Source of the DNA: Eshraghiella sp964405265
GTDB taxonomy: Bacteria > Bacillota > Clostridia > Lachnospirales > Lachnospiraceae
DNA: 64,000 nucleotides
Assembly: GCA_964405265.1 (NCBI GenBank)
Contig: CAYONC010000002.1
Span: 62,001-126,000 of the forward strand
Direction: 5' to 3'
In this document: positions 35,370 through 43,236 of the stretch, piece by piece
How the letters are laid out: each line of letters opens with the position of its first letter
Position numbering within the stretch: position 1 is the first letter of the stretch
The notes under the pieces: model-generated
Database searches by the model: none
What the model saw: only the letters and a program-made list of their open reading frames with translations
What the model was told of the DNA's origin: nothing
Program-made: the position numbers and the translations under genes

Positions 35370-36041
35370 TCACGAAATAAGAATTTCATCTACTGTTACA
35401 AAAATAAATCCCTGACTCTTAAGTATGTCTATAATTTCCAACGATGCCGTTACCGACGAGAGAAATATGTCATGCATAAGTATGATGTCTCCGTCATTGA
35501 CATTCATCACTACCGAATTGACGACCGCTGCAACATTTACCGTATTCCAGTCCTGCGGGTCTATGTTCCAGAATACCGGCTGCATGTCAACCTCATACAG
35601 CATGCTGTCATCCCAGCCTCCGTACGGCGGTCTTATGTATGTCGTCCTTACACCGGTAACATTCTCAATCAGTTCATTGGTTCTGTTAATCTCGTAAAGT
35701 GCCGTATCTTCCGATACTTTGTTGAGAATTACATGACTGTAGGTATGATTCCCGATAAGATGTCCGTCTTCATACATTTCTTTTACTATATCTTCATGCC
35801 CCGTTATATTTTCCCCTACAAGAAAGAAAGTGGCTTTTACATTCCTTTCCCTGAGCCCCTGCAGAAGCATTTCCGTATATGTTTCATGGGGCCCGTCATC
35901 AAATGTAATTGCCACTCTTTTCTCATTGTATGCCGGTGCCGCAATAAGCTCCGTATCCGCCGTTTTGTTTTCATGCAGATAAATCAGACAGATAAGGCAC
36001 AGAAATACAGGAATTAACGTATAAAATCCTTTTTCTGCCAT
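35370..36041 (-). CDS. Polysaccharide deacetylase (NodB homology), membrane-anchored
   Basis: 223 residues with an N-terminal signal-anchor helix (about 5-25). The five NodB motifs are present: TFDDGP, GNHTYSH with zinc histidines, RPPYGGWD, NIDPQDW and IILMHDIF. It should remove N-acetyl groups from peptidoglycan or another GlcNAc/MurNAc polymer outside the membrane. It is close to PdaA/PdaB-like enzymes in size. It lies 27 bases ahead of rarA. Confidence 0.9.
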   Translation of the reverse strand: MAEKGFYTLIPVFLCLICLIYLHENKTADTELIAAPAYNEKRVAITFDDGPHETYTEMLLQGLRERNVKATFFLVGENITGHEDIVKEMYEDGHLIGNHTYSHVILNKVSEDTALYEINRTNELIENVTGVRTTYIRPPYGGWDDSMLYEVDMQPVFWNIDPQDWNTVNVAAVVNSVVMNVNDGDIILMHDIFLSSVTASLEIIDILKSQGFIFVTVDEILIS

Positions 36042-36072
36042 ATAAACCCTTTTTTATTAAATATATGCCGGC

Positions 36073-36582
36073 TTATCTTTCACGATACCTGAATATCTGG
36101 AGTTCGCCTTCCTCAATTGTGTCCATTCCCTCAAAAGCCGTCCCGTTACCATGCACGGTTTCAGGATGAACGGTATCCGTGCGGCTGGCAGAAGGCTCAG
36201 GCTGTCTGATATATCTCCGCAGTATGCTTTTCGCAAGCATTAATGTCATTCCTGCGGCAAAAAAGATATAATGCACCGGTTCTTTAAACATTCCTGCATT
36301 TATCACAAAAATATATAAAAATGCATATGCTGCCGCATCCGTAACCGCATATGCCAGATAAAGCCTTAACATTCCTATGCCCATCCGGTTAAAATCCCCG
36401 TTAAGTGCAGGTTCGGCATAATCATTCAGTACAACTGCGGCAAGAATCCATATTCCCAGCAGTATCTTAAAATAAAGTCTGTTGTTATTACCTGATACAG
36501 ACTGTATGACAACATATATAACCGCAAGTATCATCATTATGTATGTTATTATGTCAAAAGAAATTCTTTTCTTCCCGGTCAT
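36073..36582 (-). CDS. Membrane protein of unknown function
   Basis: Unrecognised, 169 residues with the start at 36582 (MTGKKRISFD) behind GGAGG; the in-frame TTG at 36609 falls inside the -10 box. Four membrane helices at about 10-28, 38-55, 75-95 and 105-122 are followed by a cytosolic tail ending EGELQIFRYRER. It is the first gene of the 33-kb run and has its own promoter. Confidence 0.6.
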   Translation of the reverse strand: MTGKKRISFDIITYIMMILAVIYVVIQSVSGNNNRLYFKILLGIWILAAVVLNDYAEPALNGDFNRMGIGMLRLYLAYAVTDAAAYAFLYIFVINAGMFKEPVHYIFFAAGMTLMLAKSILRRYIRQPEPSASRTDTVHPETVHGNGTAFEGMDTIEEGELQIFRYRER

Positions 36583-36608
36583 TTTCCCACTCCTCCGGTT
36601 TTTTAGCA

Positions 36609-36637
36609 ATTATAGCATATGAAATGTTTAAAAACAA
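36609..36637 (-). promoter_or_regulatory. Promoter at the head of the 33-kb gene run
   Basis: Minus-strand TTGTTT (36632-36637), a 17-base spacer, and perfect TATAAT (36609-36614). It is back-to-back with a plus-strand TTGACT at 36648. Confidence 0.65.
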
Positions 36638-36647
36638 TACGGCGGTA

Positions 36648-36676
36648 TTGACTTTTTATGGTCATATATGATAAAA
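36648..36676 (+). promoter_or_regulatory. Likely promoter of the DUF4250-type gene
   Basis: TTGACT at 36648-36653 with AT-rich ATAAAA at 36671-36676 (17 bases). The -10 is weak. Position and direction fit the only plus-strand gene. Confidence 0.4.
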
Positions 36677-36708
36677 AACAGATATATTTTATGAAAAGAG
36701 GCTGAGTT

Positions 36709-36882
36709 ATGATTCCTTCCGATCCGCTTATTCTGCTGAGCTATGTTAACACCAAGCTTCGTGACGAATGCAGAAGCCTTGATGACTTCTGTGACAGATA
36801 CGAAGTCAGCAAGGCTCACATTATTGAAATATTAAATTCCGTTAATTACAGCTACAACGCTGCTCTTAATCAGTTTGTCTGA
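36709..36882 (+). CDS. DUF4250-type small protein
   Basis: A 57-residue protein on the plus strand, the only one found on that strand. It begins MIPSDPLILLSYVNTKLRDE, close to the conserved start of DUF4250 (D-P-x-ILLS-x-VNTKLRD), and ends YSYNAALNQFV, again family-like. AGAGG lies ahead of the ATG. Its function is unknown; it looks like a small helix-turn-helix-like fold. The 3' end overlaps the clpB 3' end by 17 bases (convergent). Confidence 0.85.
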   Translation: MIPSDPLILLSYVNTKLRDECRSLDDFCDRYEVSKAHIIEILNSVNYSYNAALNQFV

Positions 36883-39457
36883 AGGCAGTCAGTCCGTTTC
36901 CGTCATCATCAATGATGATTATATCGGAGGGACATAATTCACCTTCAAGAATGAGTTTTGCACTCAGGGTTTCAACCGTCTTCTGAATATACCTTTTAAG
37001 CGGTCTTGCACCGTATACCGGGTCATATCCGTTTTCGACCACATTTTTCATTGCCCTGTCTGTCAGTCTTACACTGATTTCACGGTCTTCAAGACGCTTA
37101 TTAAGTTCTTCAAGCATCAGTGTCACGATATTGCTTATATTCTCCTTTGATAAAGGTCTGAACATTATTATTTCATCAAGGCGGTTAAGAAATTCCGGTC
37201 TGAAGGAAGCTCTCAAATCTTTCATTACAAGTTGGCTGCATTCCGCACTGATATTACCGCTGCCGTCAATTCCGTCAAGAAGATACTGTGAGCCGATATT
37301 GGATGTAAGAATAATTATCGTATTTTTGAAATCCACGGTTCTTCCCTGTGAATCCGTTATTCTTCCGTCGTCAAGCACCTGAAGCAGCACATTGAATACA
37401 TCAGGATGTGCTTTTTCTATTTCATCAAAGAGTATTACCGAATAAGGCTTTCTCCTTACTGCTTCCGTAAGCTGTCCGCCTTCTTCATATCCAACATATC
37501 CCGGAGGTGCTCCTATAAGCCTTGATACGGAATATTTCTCCATATATTCACTCATATCTATTCTGACCATGTTATTTTCATCATCGAACAGACTTGCCGC
37601 AAGCGTCTTGGCAAGCTCTGTCTTGCCGACTCCGGTAGGTCCAAGGAACAGGAATGAGCCGATCGGTTTTTCAGGGTCCTTGATGCCTGCCTTGGAACGC
37701 ATAATCGCTTCACTTACCTTCTCAACGCCTTCATCCTGACCTACCACCCTCTTATGAAGTTCATCAGCAAGATGAAGAATTTTATTTTTCTCTGATTCGT
37801 TAAGTCTTGCAACAGGTATTCCTGTCCAGCGTGAGATTATTTTTGCGATTTCGTCATCGGTTACGCACTCTCTTACAAGAGACAGCTTTTTGTTCTTAAT
37901 GTTTTCTTCCTCGGCTTTAAGTTTTTTATTAAGTTCCGGCAGCTTTCCGTACTGGAGTTCTGCTGCTTTTTCAAGGTTATATTCTCTCTGTGCAGCCTGA
38001 ATTGCGTTATTGACGCTTTCTATTTCTTCACGTATCCGGCTCAGACTGTCAACTGATTTTTTTTCATTATCCCATTGTGCTTTTCTGCTTGAAAATGTAT
38101 CCCTGAACCCGGCAAGCTCTTCCTCAAGTTCCTGAAGCCGCTTCTTACTTAAATCATCTGTTTCTTTTTTAAGCGCCGCTTCTTCTATTTCCAACTGCAT
38201 TATTTTTCTTGAAAGCTCATCTAACTCGGCCGGCATGGAGTCAAGCTCCGTCTTAATGAGCGCACATGCCTCATCCACAAGGTCTATCGCCTTATCCGGC
38301 AGGAATCTGTCCGTTATATATCTGTGTGACAGTGCAGCGGCAGCCACAAGGGCATTATCGGCAATTTTGACTCCGTGATATACTTCGTACCTTTCCTTTA
38401 TTCCACGCAGTATGGATATTGTATCCTCTACCGTAGGTTCATCAACCATTACGGGCTGAAATCTCCTTTCAAGAGCTGCATCCTTCTCTATATACTTACG
38501 GTATTCGTCAAGGGTGGTTGCACCTATACAGTGAAGTTCTCCCCTTGCTAACATCGGTTTAAGCATATTGCCTGCATCCATTGCTCCGTCAGTTTTTCCG
38601 GCACCGACTATCGTATGAAGCTCATCAATAAATAGAATTATTTTTCCTTCACTTTTCTTCACTTCATCAAGGACTGCCTTAAGTCTTTCTTCAAATTCTC
38701 CCCTATACTTTGCACCCGCTACAAGAGCTCCCATATCGAGTGAAAAAACCGTCTTATCCTTGAGTCCCTCCGGAACATCACCTCGCACTATTCTCTGGGC
38801 AAGTCCTTCTGCGACAGCTGTCTTGCCTACGCCCGGTTCACCGATAAGTACCGGATTGTTCTTGGTCTTTCTTGACAGTATTCGTATAACGTTTCTTATC
38901 TCTCCGTCTCTTCCTATAACCGGGTCAAGCTTCTGTTCCCTTGCACGCTTAACAAGGTCTGTTCCGTACTTTGCCAATGTGTCGTAAGTAGCTTCCGGAT
39001 TATCCGACGTTACGCTTTTGTTGCCTCTTACGGACTGAAGTGCCTTCAAAAAACCATTCCTCGTAATCTTAAATTCAGACAGAAGCTTTTCCACACCTTC
39101 ATTCGGATAACGTATCATTGAAAGGAATAAATGTTCAACCGATACATAGCGGTCCGACATCTGCTTGGCTTCATCCTCAGCATACAGAAGAACCTTATTA
39201 AGTGCCTGGCTTATTCTTAATTCCACGTCACCGGATACCTTAACCTTCCTTGACAGAAGATTTCTGCAGTATTCCGTATAACGTCCCACATCCACATCCA
39301 TTTTATCAAGAAGTCCCGCAATAAGACTGTCTTCAATACTGACAAGTGCATATGCAAGATGTTCAAGGTCTATTTCCTGATTACCGTATTCATATGCTGT
39401 CTTCTCACAGTTCTGAATTGCTTCAACCGACTTCTGCGTAAATTTCTGAATATTCAT
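36866..39457 (-). CDS. clpB: ATP-dependent chaperone ClpB
   Basis: AAA+ disaggregase working with DnaK. The 863-residue protein has an N-domain (QKFTQKSVEAIQNCEK), first AAA module with GEPGVGKTAVAEG, the long middle-domain coiled coil (about 400-520) that marks ClpB rather than ClpC/ClpA, a second module with GPTGVGKTELAKTLA, and GARPLKRYIQ near the end. A CIRCE overlaps its promoter, so it belongs to the HrcA regulon. It converges on the DUF4250-type gene. Confidence 0.97.
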   Translation of the reverse strand: MNIQKFTQKSVEAIQNCEKTAYEYGNQEIDLEHLAYALVSIEDSLIAGLLDKMDVDVGRYTEYCRNLLSRKVKVSGDVELRISQALNKVLLYAEDEAKQMSDRYVSVEHLFLSMIRYPNEGVEKLLSEFKITRNGFLKALQSVRGNKSVTSDNPEATYDTLAKYGTDLVKRAREQKLDPVIGRDGEIRNVIRILSRKTKNNPVLIGEPGVGKTAVAEGLAQRIVRGDVPEGLKDKTVFSLDMGALVAGAKYRGEFEERLKAVLDEVKKSEGKIILFIDELHTIVGAGKTDGAMDAGNMLKPMLARGELHCIGATTLDEYRKYIEKDAALERRFQPVMVDEPTVEDTISILRGIKERYEVYHGVKIADNALVAAAALSHRYITDRFLPDKAIDLVDEACALIKTELDSMPAELDELSRKIMQLEIEEAALKKETDDLSKKRLQELEEELAGFRDTFSSRKAQWDNEKKSVDSLSRIREEIESVNNAIQAAQREYNLEKAAELQYGKLPELNKKLKAEEENIKNKKLSLVRECVTDDEIAKIISRWTGIPVARLNESEKNKILHLADELHKRVVGQDEGVEKVSEAIMRSKAGIKDPEKPIGSFLFLGPTGVGKTELAKTLAASLFDDENNMVRIDMSEYMEKYSVSRLIGAPPGYVGYEEGGQLTEAVRRKPYSVILFDEIEKAHPDVFNVLLQVLDDGRITDSQGRTVDFKNTIIILTSNIGSQYLLDGIDGSGNISAECSQLVMKDLRASFRPEFLNRLDEIIMFRPLSKENISNIVTLMLEELNKRLEDREISVRLTDRAMKNVVENGYDPVYGARPLKRYIQKTVETLSAKLILEGELCPSDIIIIDDDGNGLTAFRQTD

Positions 39458-39508
39458 ATAAATCCCTCCTTATGTTCTATGTGTTGTAGAACATTTCTTA
39501 TAAGTGTT

Positions 39509-39537
39509 ATATTAGCACTCTGTATTAGCACTGTCAA
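39509..39537 (-). promoter_or_regulatory. Promoter of clpB
   Basis: Perfect TTGACA (39532-39537), 17 bases, TAATAT (39509-39514) on the minus strand. The -35 and spacer lie within the CIRCE, so bound HrcA would block polymerase. Confidence 0.8.
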
Positions 39538-39551
39538 TAGCAGAGTGCTAA
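39525..39551 (-). promoter_or_regulatory. CIRCE operator (HrcA binding site) of clpB
   Basis: TTAGCACTg, nine bases, GAGTGCTAA (plus-strand reading); one mismatch to the consensus arms. An extra complete left half-site TTAGCACTC stands just downstream at 39512-39520, over the -10. Confidence 0.88.
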
Positions 39552-39559
39552 TTTTTTTA

Positions 39560-39596
39560 ATAAAAAAAGAAAAGAACATGCTTATGCACATTCTTC
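39560..39596 (-). terminator. Terminator after the permease remnant
   Basis: Ten-pair stem (AAGAATGTGC with GCATGTTCTT, wobbles allowed), loop ATAA, then TTCTTTTTTT on the minus strand. It separates the pnuC unit from clpB. Confidence 0.75.
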
Positions 39597-39612
39597 TCTT
39601 TTATTGTCTCCA

Positions 39613-39840
39613 TCATTCAAATCTCAATGCATCCGTAACCTTAATTCCGGCGCCGTACCGGCTTGGAAGAAGGCTGAACAGTATTCCATAGATTCCTGCT
39701 GTTATCAGCGGTATATATACTGTTTTTGCAGAATATGTCACGGTGAAGCTGATATACATTATTTTCTGAATCGAGCCAGCCAAAACACTTCCGACAAGCA
39801 TCCCCGCCGCTATTGCTATAATTCCTGCCATTAAAGCCAT
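39613..39840 (-). pseudogene. C-terminal remnant of an FtsX/MacB-like permease
   Basis: 75 residues from MALMAGIIAIAAGMLVGS to GAGIKVTDALRFE, with two hydrophobic stretches. The ending TDALRFE and the upstream in-frame LQFMLEGVIMALM are typical of the last helices of ABC-transporter FtsX-type permeases, which are normally several hundred residues. No ATPase or N-terminal half is nearby. An AAGGAG lies 5 bases before the ATG, so it may still be translated. The frame is open upstream only to a TGA about 36 bases before the ATG, indicating truncation. Confidence 0.6.
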
Positions 39841-39842
39841 TA

Positions 39843-40605
39843 TTACTCCTTCAAGCATAAACTGAAGTATTCATATGGTGTGCTGTCCGGAGTCTCTTTT
39901 TTTTCATTTCTTGTGACCTTAACGGTGTATTCCTTCATATTCCCGTTATCTGCCGTTACTCTGATGAGTATTCTGTTTTCCCCCGGTAACAGATTATTGC
40001 CGGTTATTACCACATCTGCCTTATAATGGGAAGGATTTGCCGTTACGTCTATATATCCGGTTTCATATGACACACTCCCGATACTGTATTCTGTTACATC
40101 AGGATTAAATTCCGGAATAAGTGTATACCCCTTTACCGATATTCCCAATAATTCAGCATCCCCCGTATGCTCTTCTTTTATAACGAACGTATATTCCACG
40201 GAGTTTTTCACATATTCCTTTCCTCCTGCATAACAGGTAATATCATTAATGCTTACCGTCGATTTCGTTCCCGCTGCCATGTCATCATTCAGCCGGAAAC
40301 TTAAGACTGCTGTTGTTTCTCCGTCTTTTAAAGGATTGGCACCGCTGTTATCATAAAAAACAATGTTATTTCCATACTTCTCTGCCACCCAATCGGTTTT
40401 GCCTGATGAAATACCTGATAGCATCACATTGCCGGAATCCGTATTCACCGTTGCTTTTACGGTATCATATCCTTCTCCCGGAATTACCAGATTAATGCTA
40501 ACAACATCACCTGCATTCACTTCATATTCAGCTGCCTCAGCTTCACTGCCGGGCATAAAGGATAAAATCAGCATGGTAATTAAAACAGCAGCAATTTTTT
40601 TTCAT
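39843..40605 (-). CDS. Secreted cohesin-like / cadherin-like domain protein, frameshifted at an A8 run
   Basis: From the ATG at 40605 (coupled to the pnuC stop as TAATG) the frame runs into A8 and goes out of register. With seven A's it reads MKKIAAVLITMLILSFMPGS, a clear signal peptide that continues into the 243-residue frame open to 39843. That frame has a cohesin-like domain (about 20-140 of the frame; VNAGDVVSINLVIPGEGY, LKDGETTAVLSFRL) and a cadherin-like beta-sandwich (LIPEFNPDVTEYSIG to KEYTVKVTR). No anchor is visible. Either a pseudogene, a slippage-controlled gene, or a sequencing error in the run. Confidence 0.7.
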
Positions 40606-41303
40606 TAAGCGGACCTTCTTTCGTTTTTTTTAATTTCCTTATCCCACCTGCAATACATGATTACCGCATTAACAAGATATGTTCCCCACATAATTACCGT
40701 TGCTCCGTTTGATTTATCAGAAACAAAAACTATCAGCCACATAACAAGATTTATGCTGTCTGCCGCAAACCATAATATCCATTGTTCTATATACATATTG
40801 ACGGATATCATAAGGGTGACGGCGGATATAACCGTTGAAAACGCATCCGCAAAAGGCATAATTCCCCCTGTTCGCCTGAGAAAGATACCGTACAGAGCCG
40901 TTGCCGGAATAATTATCGCGATGGTTATTATAACACTTTTTGTGTTCATTCTCCGCTTTCTGACTTCATGGGTTACCGTATCCATATTTCTGCTCCATAC
41001 ATACAGTCCGTAACACTGCATGGGCAGATAGTATATGACATTAAGCATTAATTCCCCGTAAAGTCCTGCTCTGCAGGATATTATCGAATACATAATCACA
41101 TTACATATTCCAAATAAAAATGACATAAGCTTGCCTTTACCGGTACATATGACACATATTATCCCGGTAAGTCCTGATAATATTCCGATTACCGAATCTC
41201 TCAGATACAAAGAGAGTGCCAGGATGAGTATGCTTTCAGATACAAGCCATACTATTTCCCGTAATTTCCATCCGCGAAATTCTTCCCTGATATCATATTT
41301 CAT
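40605..41303 (-). CDS. pnuC: Nicotinamide riboside transporter PnuC
   Basis: 232 residues with about seven membrane helices. The family signature is seen in AGLYGELMLNVIYYLPMQCYGLYVW and in DSINLVMW; these tryptophan/asparagine-rich helices line the substrate path. Imports nicotinamide riboside (or a related vitamin) for NAD synthesis, driven by phosphorylation inside. It has its own promoter (41369-41397) and a leader of about 60 bases with no NAD riboswitch fold that I can recognise. Confidence 0.9.
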   Translation of the reverse strand: MKYDIREEFRGWKLREIVWLVSESILILALSLYLRDSVIGILSGLTGIICVICTGKGKLMSFLFGICNVIMYSIISCRAGLYGELMLNVIYYLPMQCYGLYVWSRNMDTVTHEVRKRRMNTKSVIITIAIIIPATALYGIFLRRTGGIMPFADAFSTVISAVTLMISVNMYIEQWILWFAADSINLVMWLIVFVSDKSNGATVIMWGTYLVNAVIMYCRWDKEIKKNERRSA

Positions 41304-41368
41304 ACACTCATCTGTTTCTCCGTTTCATTACCGTTCTCATATTGTTTTCACGTTCATCTGTTGCTGAT

Positions 41369-41397
41369 ATTATACCACTGAAGCATCTGTCATTAAA
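41369..41397 (-). promoter_or_regulatory. Promoter of pnuC
   Basis: Minus-strand TTTAAT (41392-41397), 17 bases, perfect TATAAT (41369-41374), just after the helicase stop. Confidence 0.55.
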
Positions 41398-41403
41398 GTT
41401 GTT

Positions 41404-43236
41404 TTATTTATTTTCTTCTATAATTTCCTTCACAAATCTTGATGCGTCAAGTTCTTTATTGTATCTCTTTTTCGAATACATAATGCAGAGTTTTCTTTTT
41501 GCCCTTGTCATGGCAACATAGAACATTCTTCTCTCTTCCTCAATATCTTCATCAAAAACAGCTTTCTTATGCGGCGTAATTTCTTCATTTGCATCCATTA
41601 TGAATACCGTATCATATTCAAGTCCTTTTGCACTGTGCATTGTCGTCATGGTTACTGCATCCGCCGTTATGTTCTTCTTTTTTGCTGCTTCCCTCAAATC
41701 GTTGCCGTATTCTTCCATATATCCAATCCATTCAGTGAGATTCCGGCATTTTACGGCTGTCTCCGTTATTTCATCCGCAATATCCTCAAGTTCCTTATAA
41801 TTCAGACTGCGGCTGTCTGCATATTCCTTAAGATAATCATCATATCCTATGCCTTTCCGTATATAATTTATCATCGCATACGGAACCATGGATGACATGA
41901 TGTTCAAATCCGCCTGCATTTTATCAAGTCTTTTTATCATCCATTCCTTGTCTTCATACAGTTTTTCAAGCTCCTGAAATGATACCTGCGAATCAGTCAC
42001 ATAATCCCTTCCGATATAACGGAGAGGTTTATTCATTACCCGGATAAAATCACTTCTTTTCATGTTTCCTTCCGAAAGCTGCATATAAGCAAGGAAATCT
42101 CCCGCTATCCAATGTTCAAAAATATTCGGTACTCCGTCCTTTAAAATAACCGGTATATTATTTTCCATTAATTTTCTTACAATGGGTGCCGTTATTGCAT
42201 TGGTTCTGAAAAGCACCGCAAAATCAGAATATTTCCTGCCTTCCCTTACTCCTGACAATATTGTTTCCGTTATGCGTCTGTATTCGTCCTGTATATCATT
42301 AAATTCAATTATGTCTATTTTTTCTCCTGCAGGATTATATGTTTTTAAATTCTTTATAAATCTTTTTTTATTATTGGAAATCACACGTGATGATGCCTCA
42401 ACTATGTTGCCCGACGAACGATAATTCACATCAAGATATATTTTTTCCGTTTCAGGATAATCCTTTTCAAAATTCAGCATTATGTCCGGCCTTGAGCCGC
42501 GAAATCCGTATATGCTCTGGTCATCATCTCCCACTATAAAGAGGTTATTATGCGGTGCTGCGAGCATTTTTACTATTTCATACTGTATTCTGTTAATATC
42601 CTGAAATTCGTCTATCAATATGTATCTGTACCTGTTCTGCCATTTTTTCAGTATATCCTGACGTTTAACCAAAAGCTCATGACAGTACAGAAGCATATCG
42701 TCAAAATCAAGAAGTCTCGATTTTTTTAATTCATTTTCGTAAAAATTATAAATGTTTCTGAATATTTCTTCCGGACAGTTTACGGCATAATAGCTTTTTA
42801 TGTCTATACGTTCTGATTTTACACGGCTTATTTCTTCACTTACGAGACGCATCATGTCATTAACGTCCCCTTCTTCCTGCCTGAATTTTTCAACGGCATG
42901 ACGTATTATACGGTATCTGTCTTCTTCTTTTATTATATTATTGACTGAATAATTATAAGCAGCCTTCAATATTGAAAAAAAGACTGCATGAAACGTACCA
43001 AAAGTAACAGGCAGCTTCGTATGACACAGATTATGAAATCTATTCTGCATCTCCGCAGCTGCCGCTCTGGTAAAGGTTATTACAAGAATGTGAGACGGTT
43101 CCGTGCCGTTTTCTTCAATAAGACTGCGCACCCTCTCCGTAAGTACGGTAGTCTTGCCGGAACCCGGTCCGGCAAGACACATACATACACCTTCTTTAAA
43201 ATTTATTGCTTTCTGCTGGTTTTCACTGTAAATCAC
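41404..43236 (-). CDS. UvrD/Rep-family ATP-dependent helicase
   Basis: 610 residues of superfamily 1A. Motif I LAGPGSGKTTVL, Ia ITFTRAAAAEM, II ILIDEFQDIN, III GDDDQSIYGFRGS, IV-V TTMHSAKGLEYDTVFI, VI MFYVAMTRAKRKL. It is shorter than PcrA/UvrD (about 720-740) and lacks the long C-terminal tail. The GTG start overlaps the dnaJ stop as GTGA, so it is translated with the heat-shock operon and is also under the upstream CIRCE unless the dnaK-dnaJ hairpin cuts readthrough. Confidence 0.92.
   Translation of the reverse strand: MIYSENQQKAINFKEGVCMCLAGPGSGKTTVLTERVRSLIEENGTEPSHILVITFTRAAAAEMQNRFHNLCHTKLPVTFGTFHAVFFSILKAAYNYSVNNIIKEEDRYRIIRHAVEKFRQEEGDVNDMMRLVSEEISRVKSERIDIKSYYAVNCPEEIFRNIYNFYENELKKSRLLDFDDMLLYCHELLVKRQDILKKWQNRYRYILIDEFQDINRIQYEIVKMLAAPHNNLFIVGDDDQSIYGFRGSRPDIMLNFEKDYPETEKIYLDVNYRSSGNIVEASSRVISNNKKRFIKNLKTYNPAGEKIDIIEFNDIQDEYRRITETILSGVREGRKYSDFAVLFRTNAITAPIVRKLMENNIPVILKDGVPNIFEHWIAGDFLAYMQLSEGNMKRSDFIRVMNKPLRYIGRDYVTDSQVSFQELEKLYEDKEWMIKRLDKMQADLNIMSSMVPYAMINYIRKGIGYDDYLKEYADSRSLNYKELEDIADEITETAVKCRNLTEWIGYMEEYGNDLREAAKKKNITADAVTMTTMHSAKGLEYDTVFIMDANEEITPHKKAVFDEDIEEERRMFYVAMTRAKRKLCIMYSKKRYNKELDASRFVKEIIEENK

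Noticed and set aside
35346..36017. 223-codon plus-strand open frame
   Set aside because: Exactly antisense to the polysaccharide deacetylase with all five NodB motifs.
41304..41368. NAD riboswitch before pnuC
   Set aside because: The leader is about 60 bases and I could not recognise any known riboswitch core.
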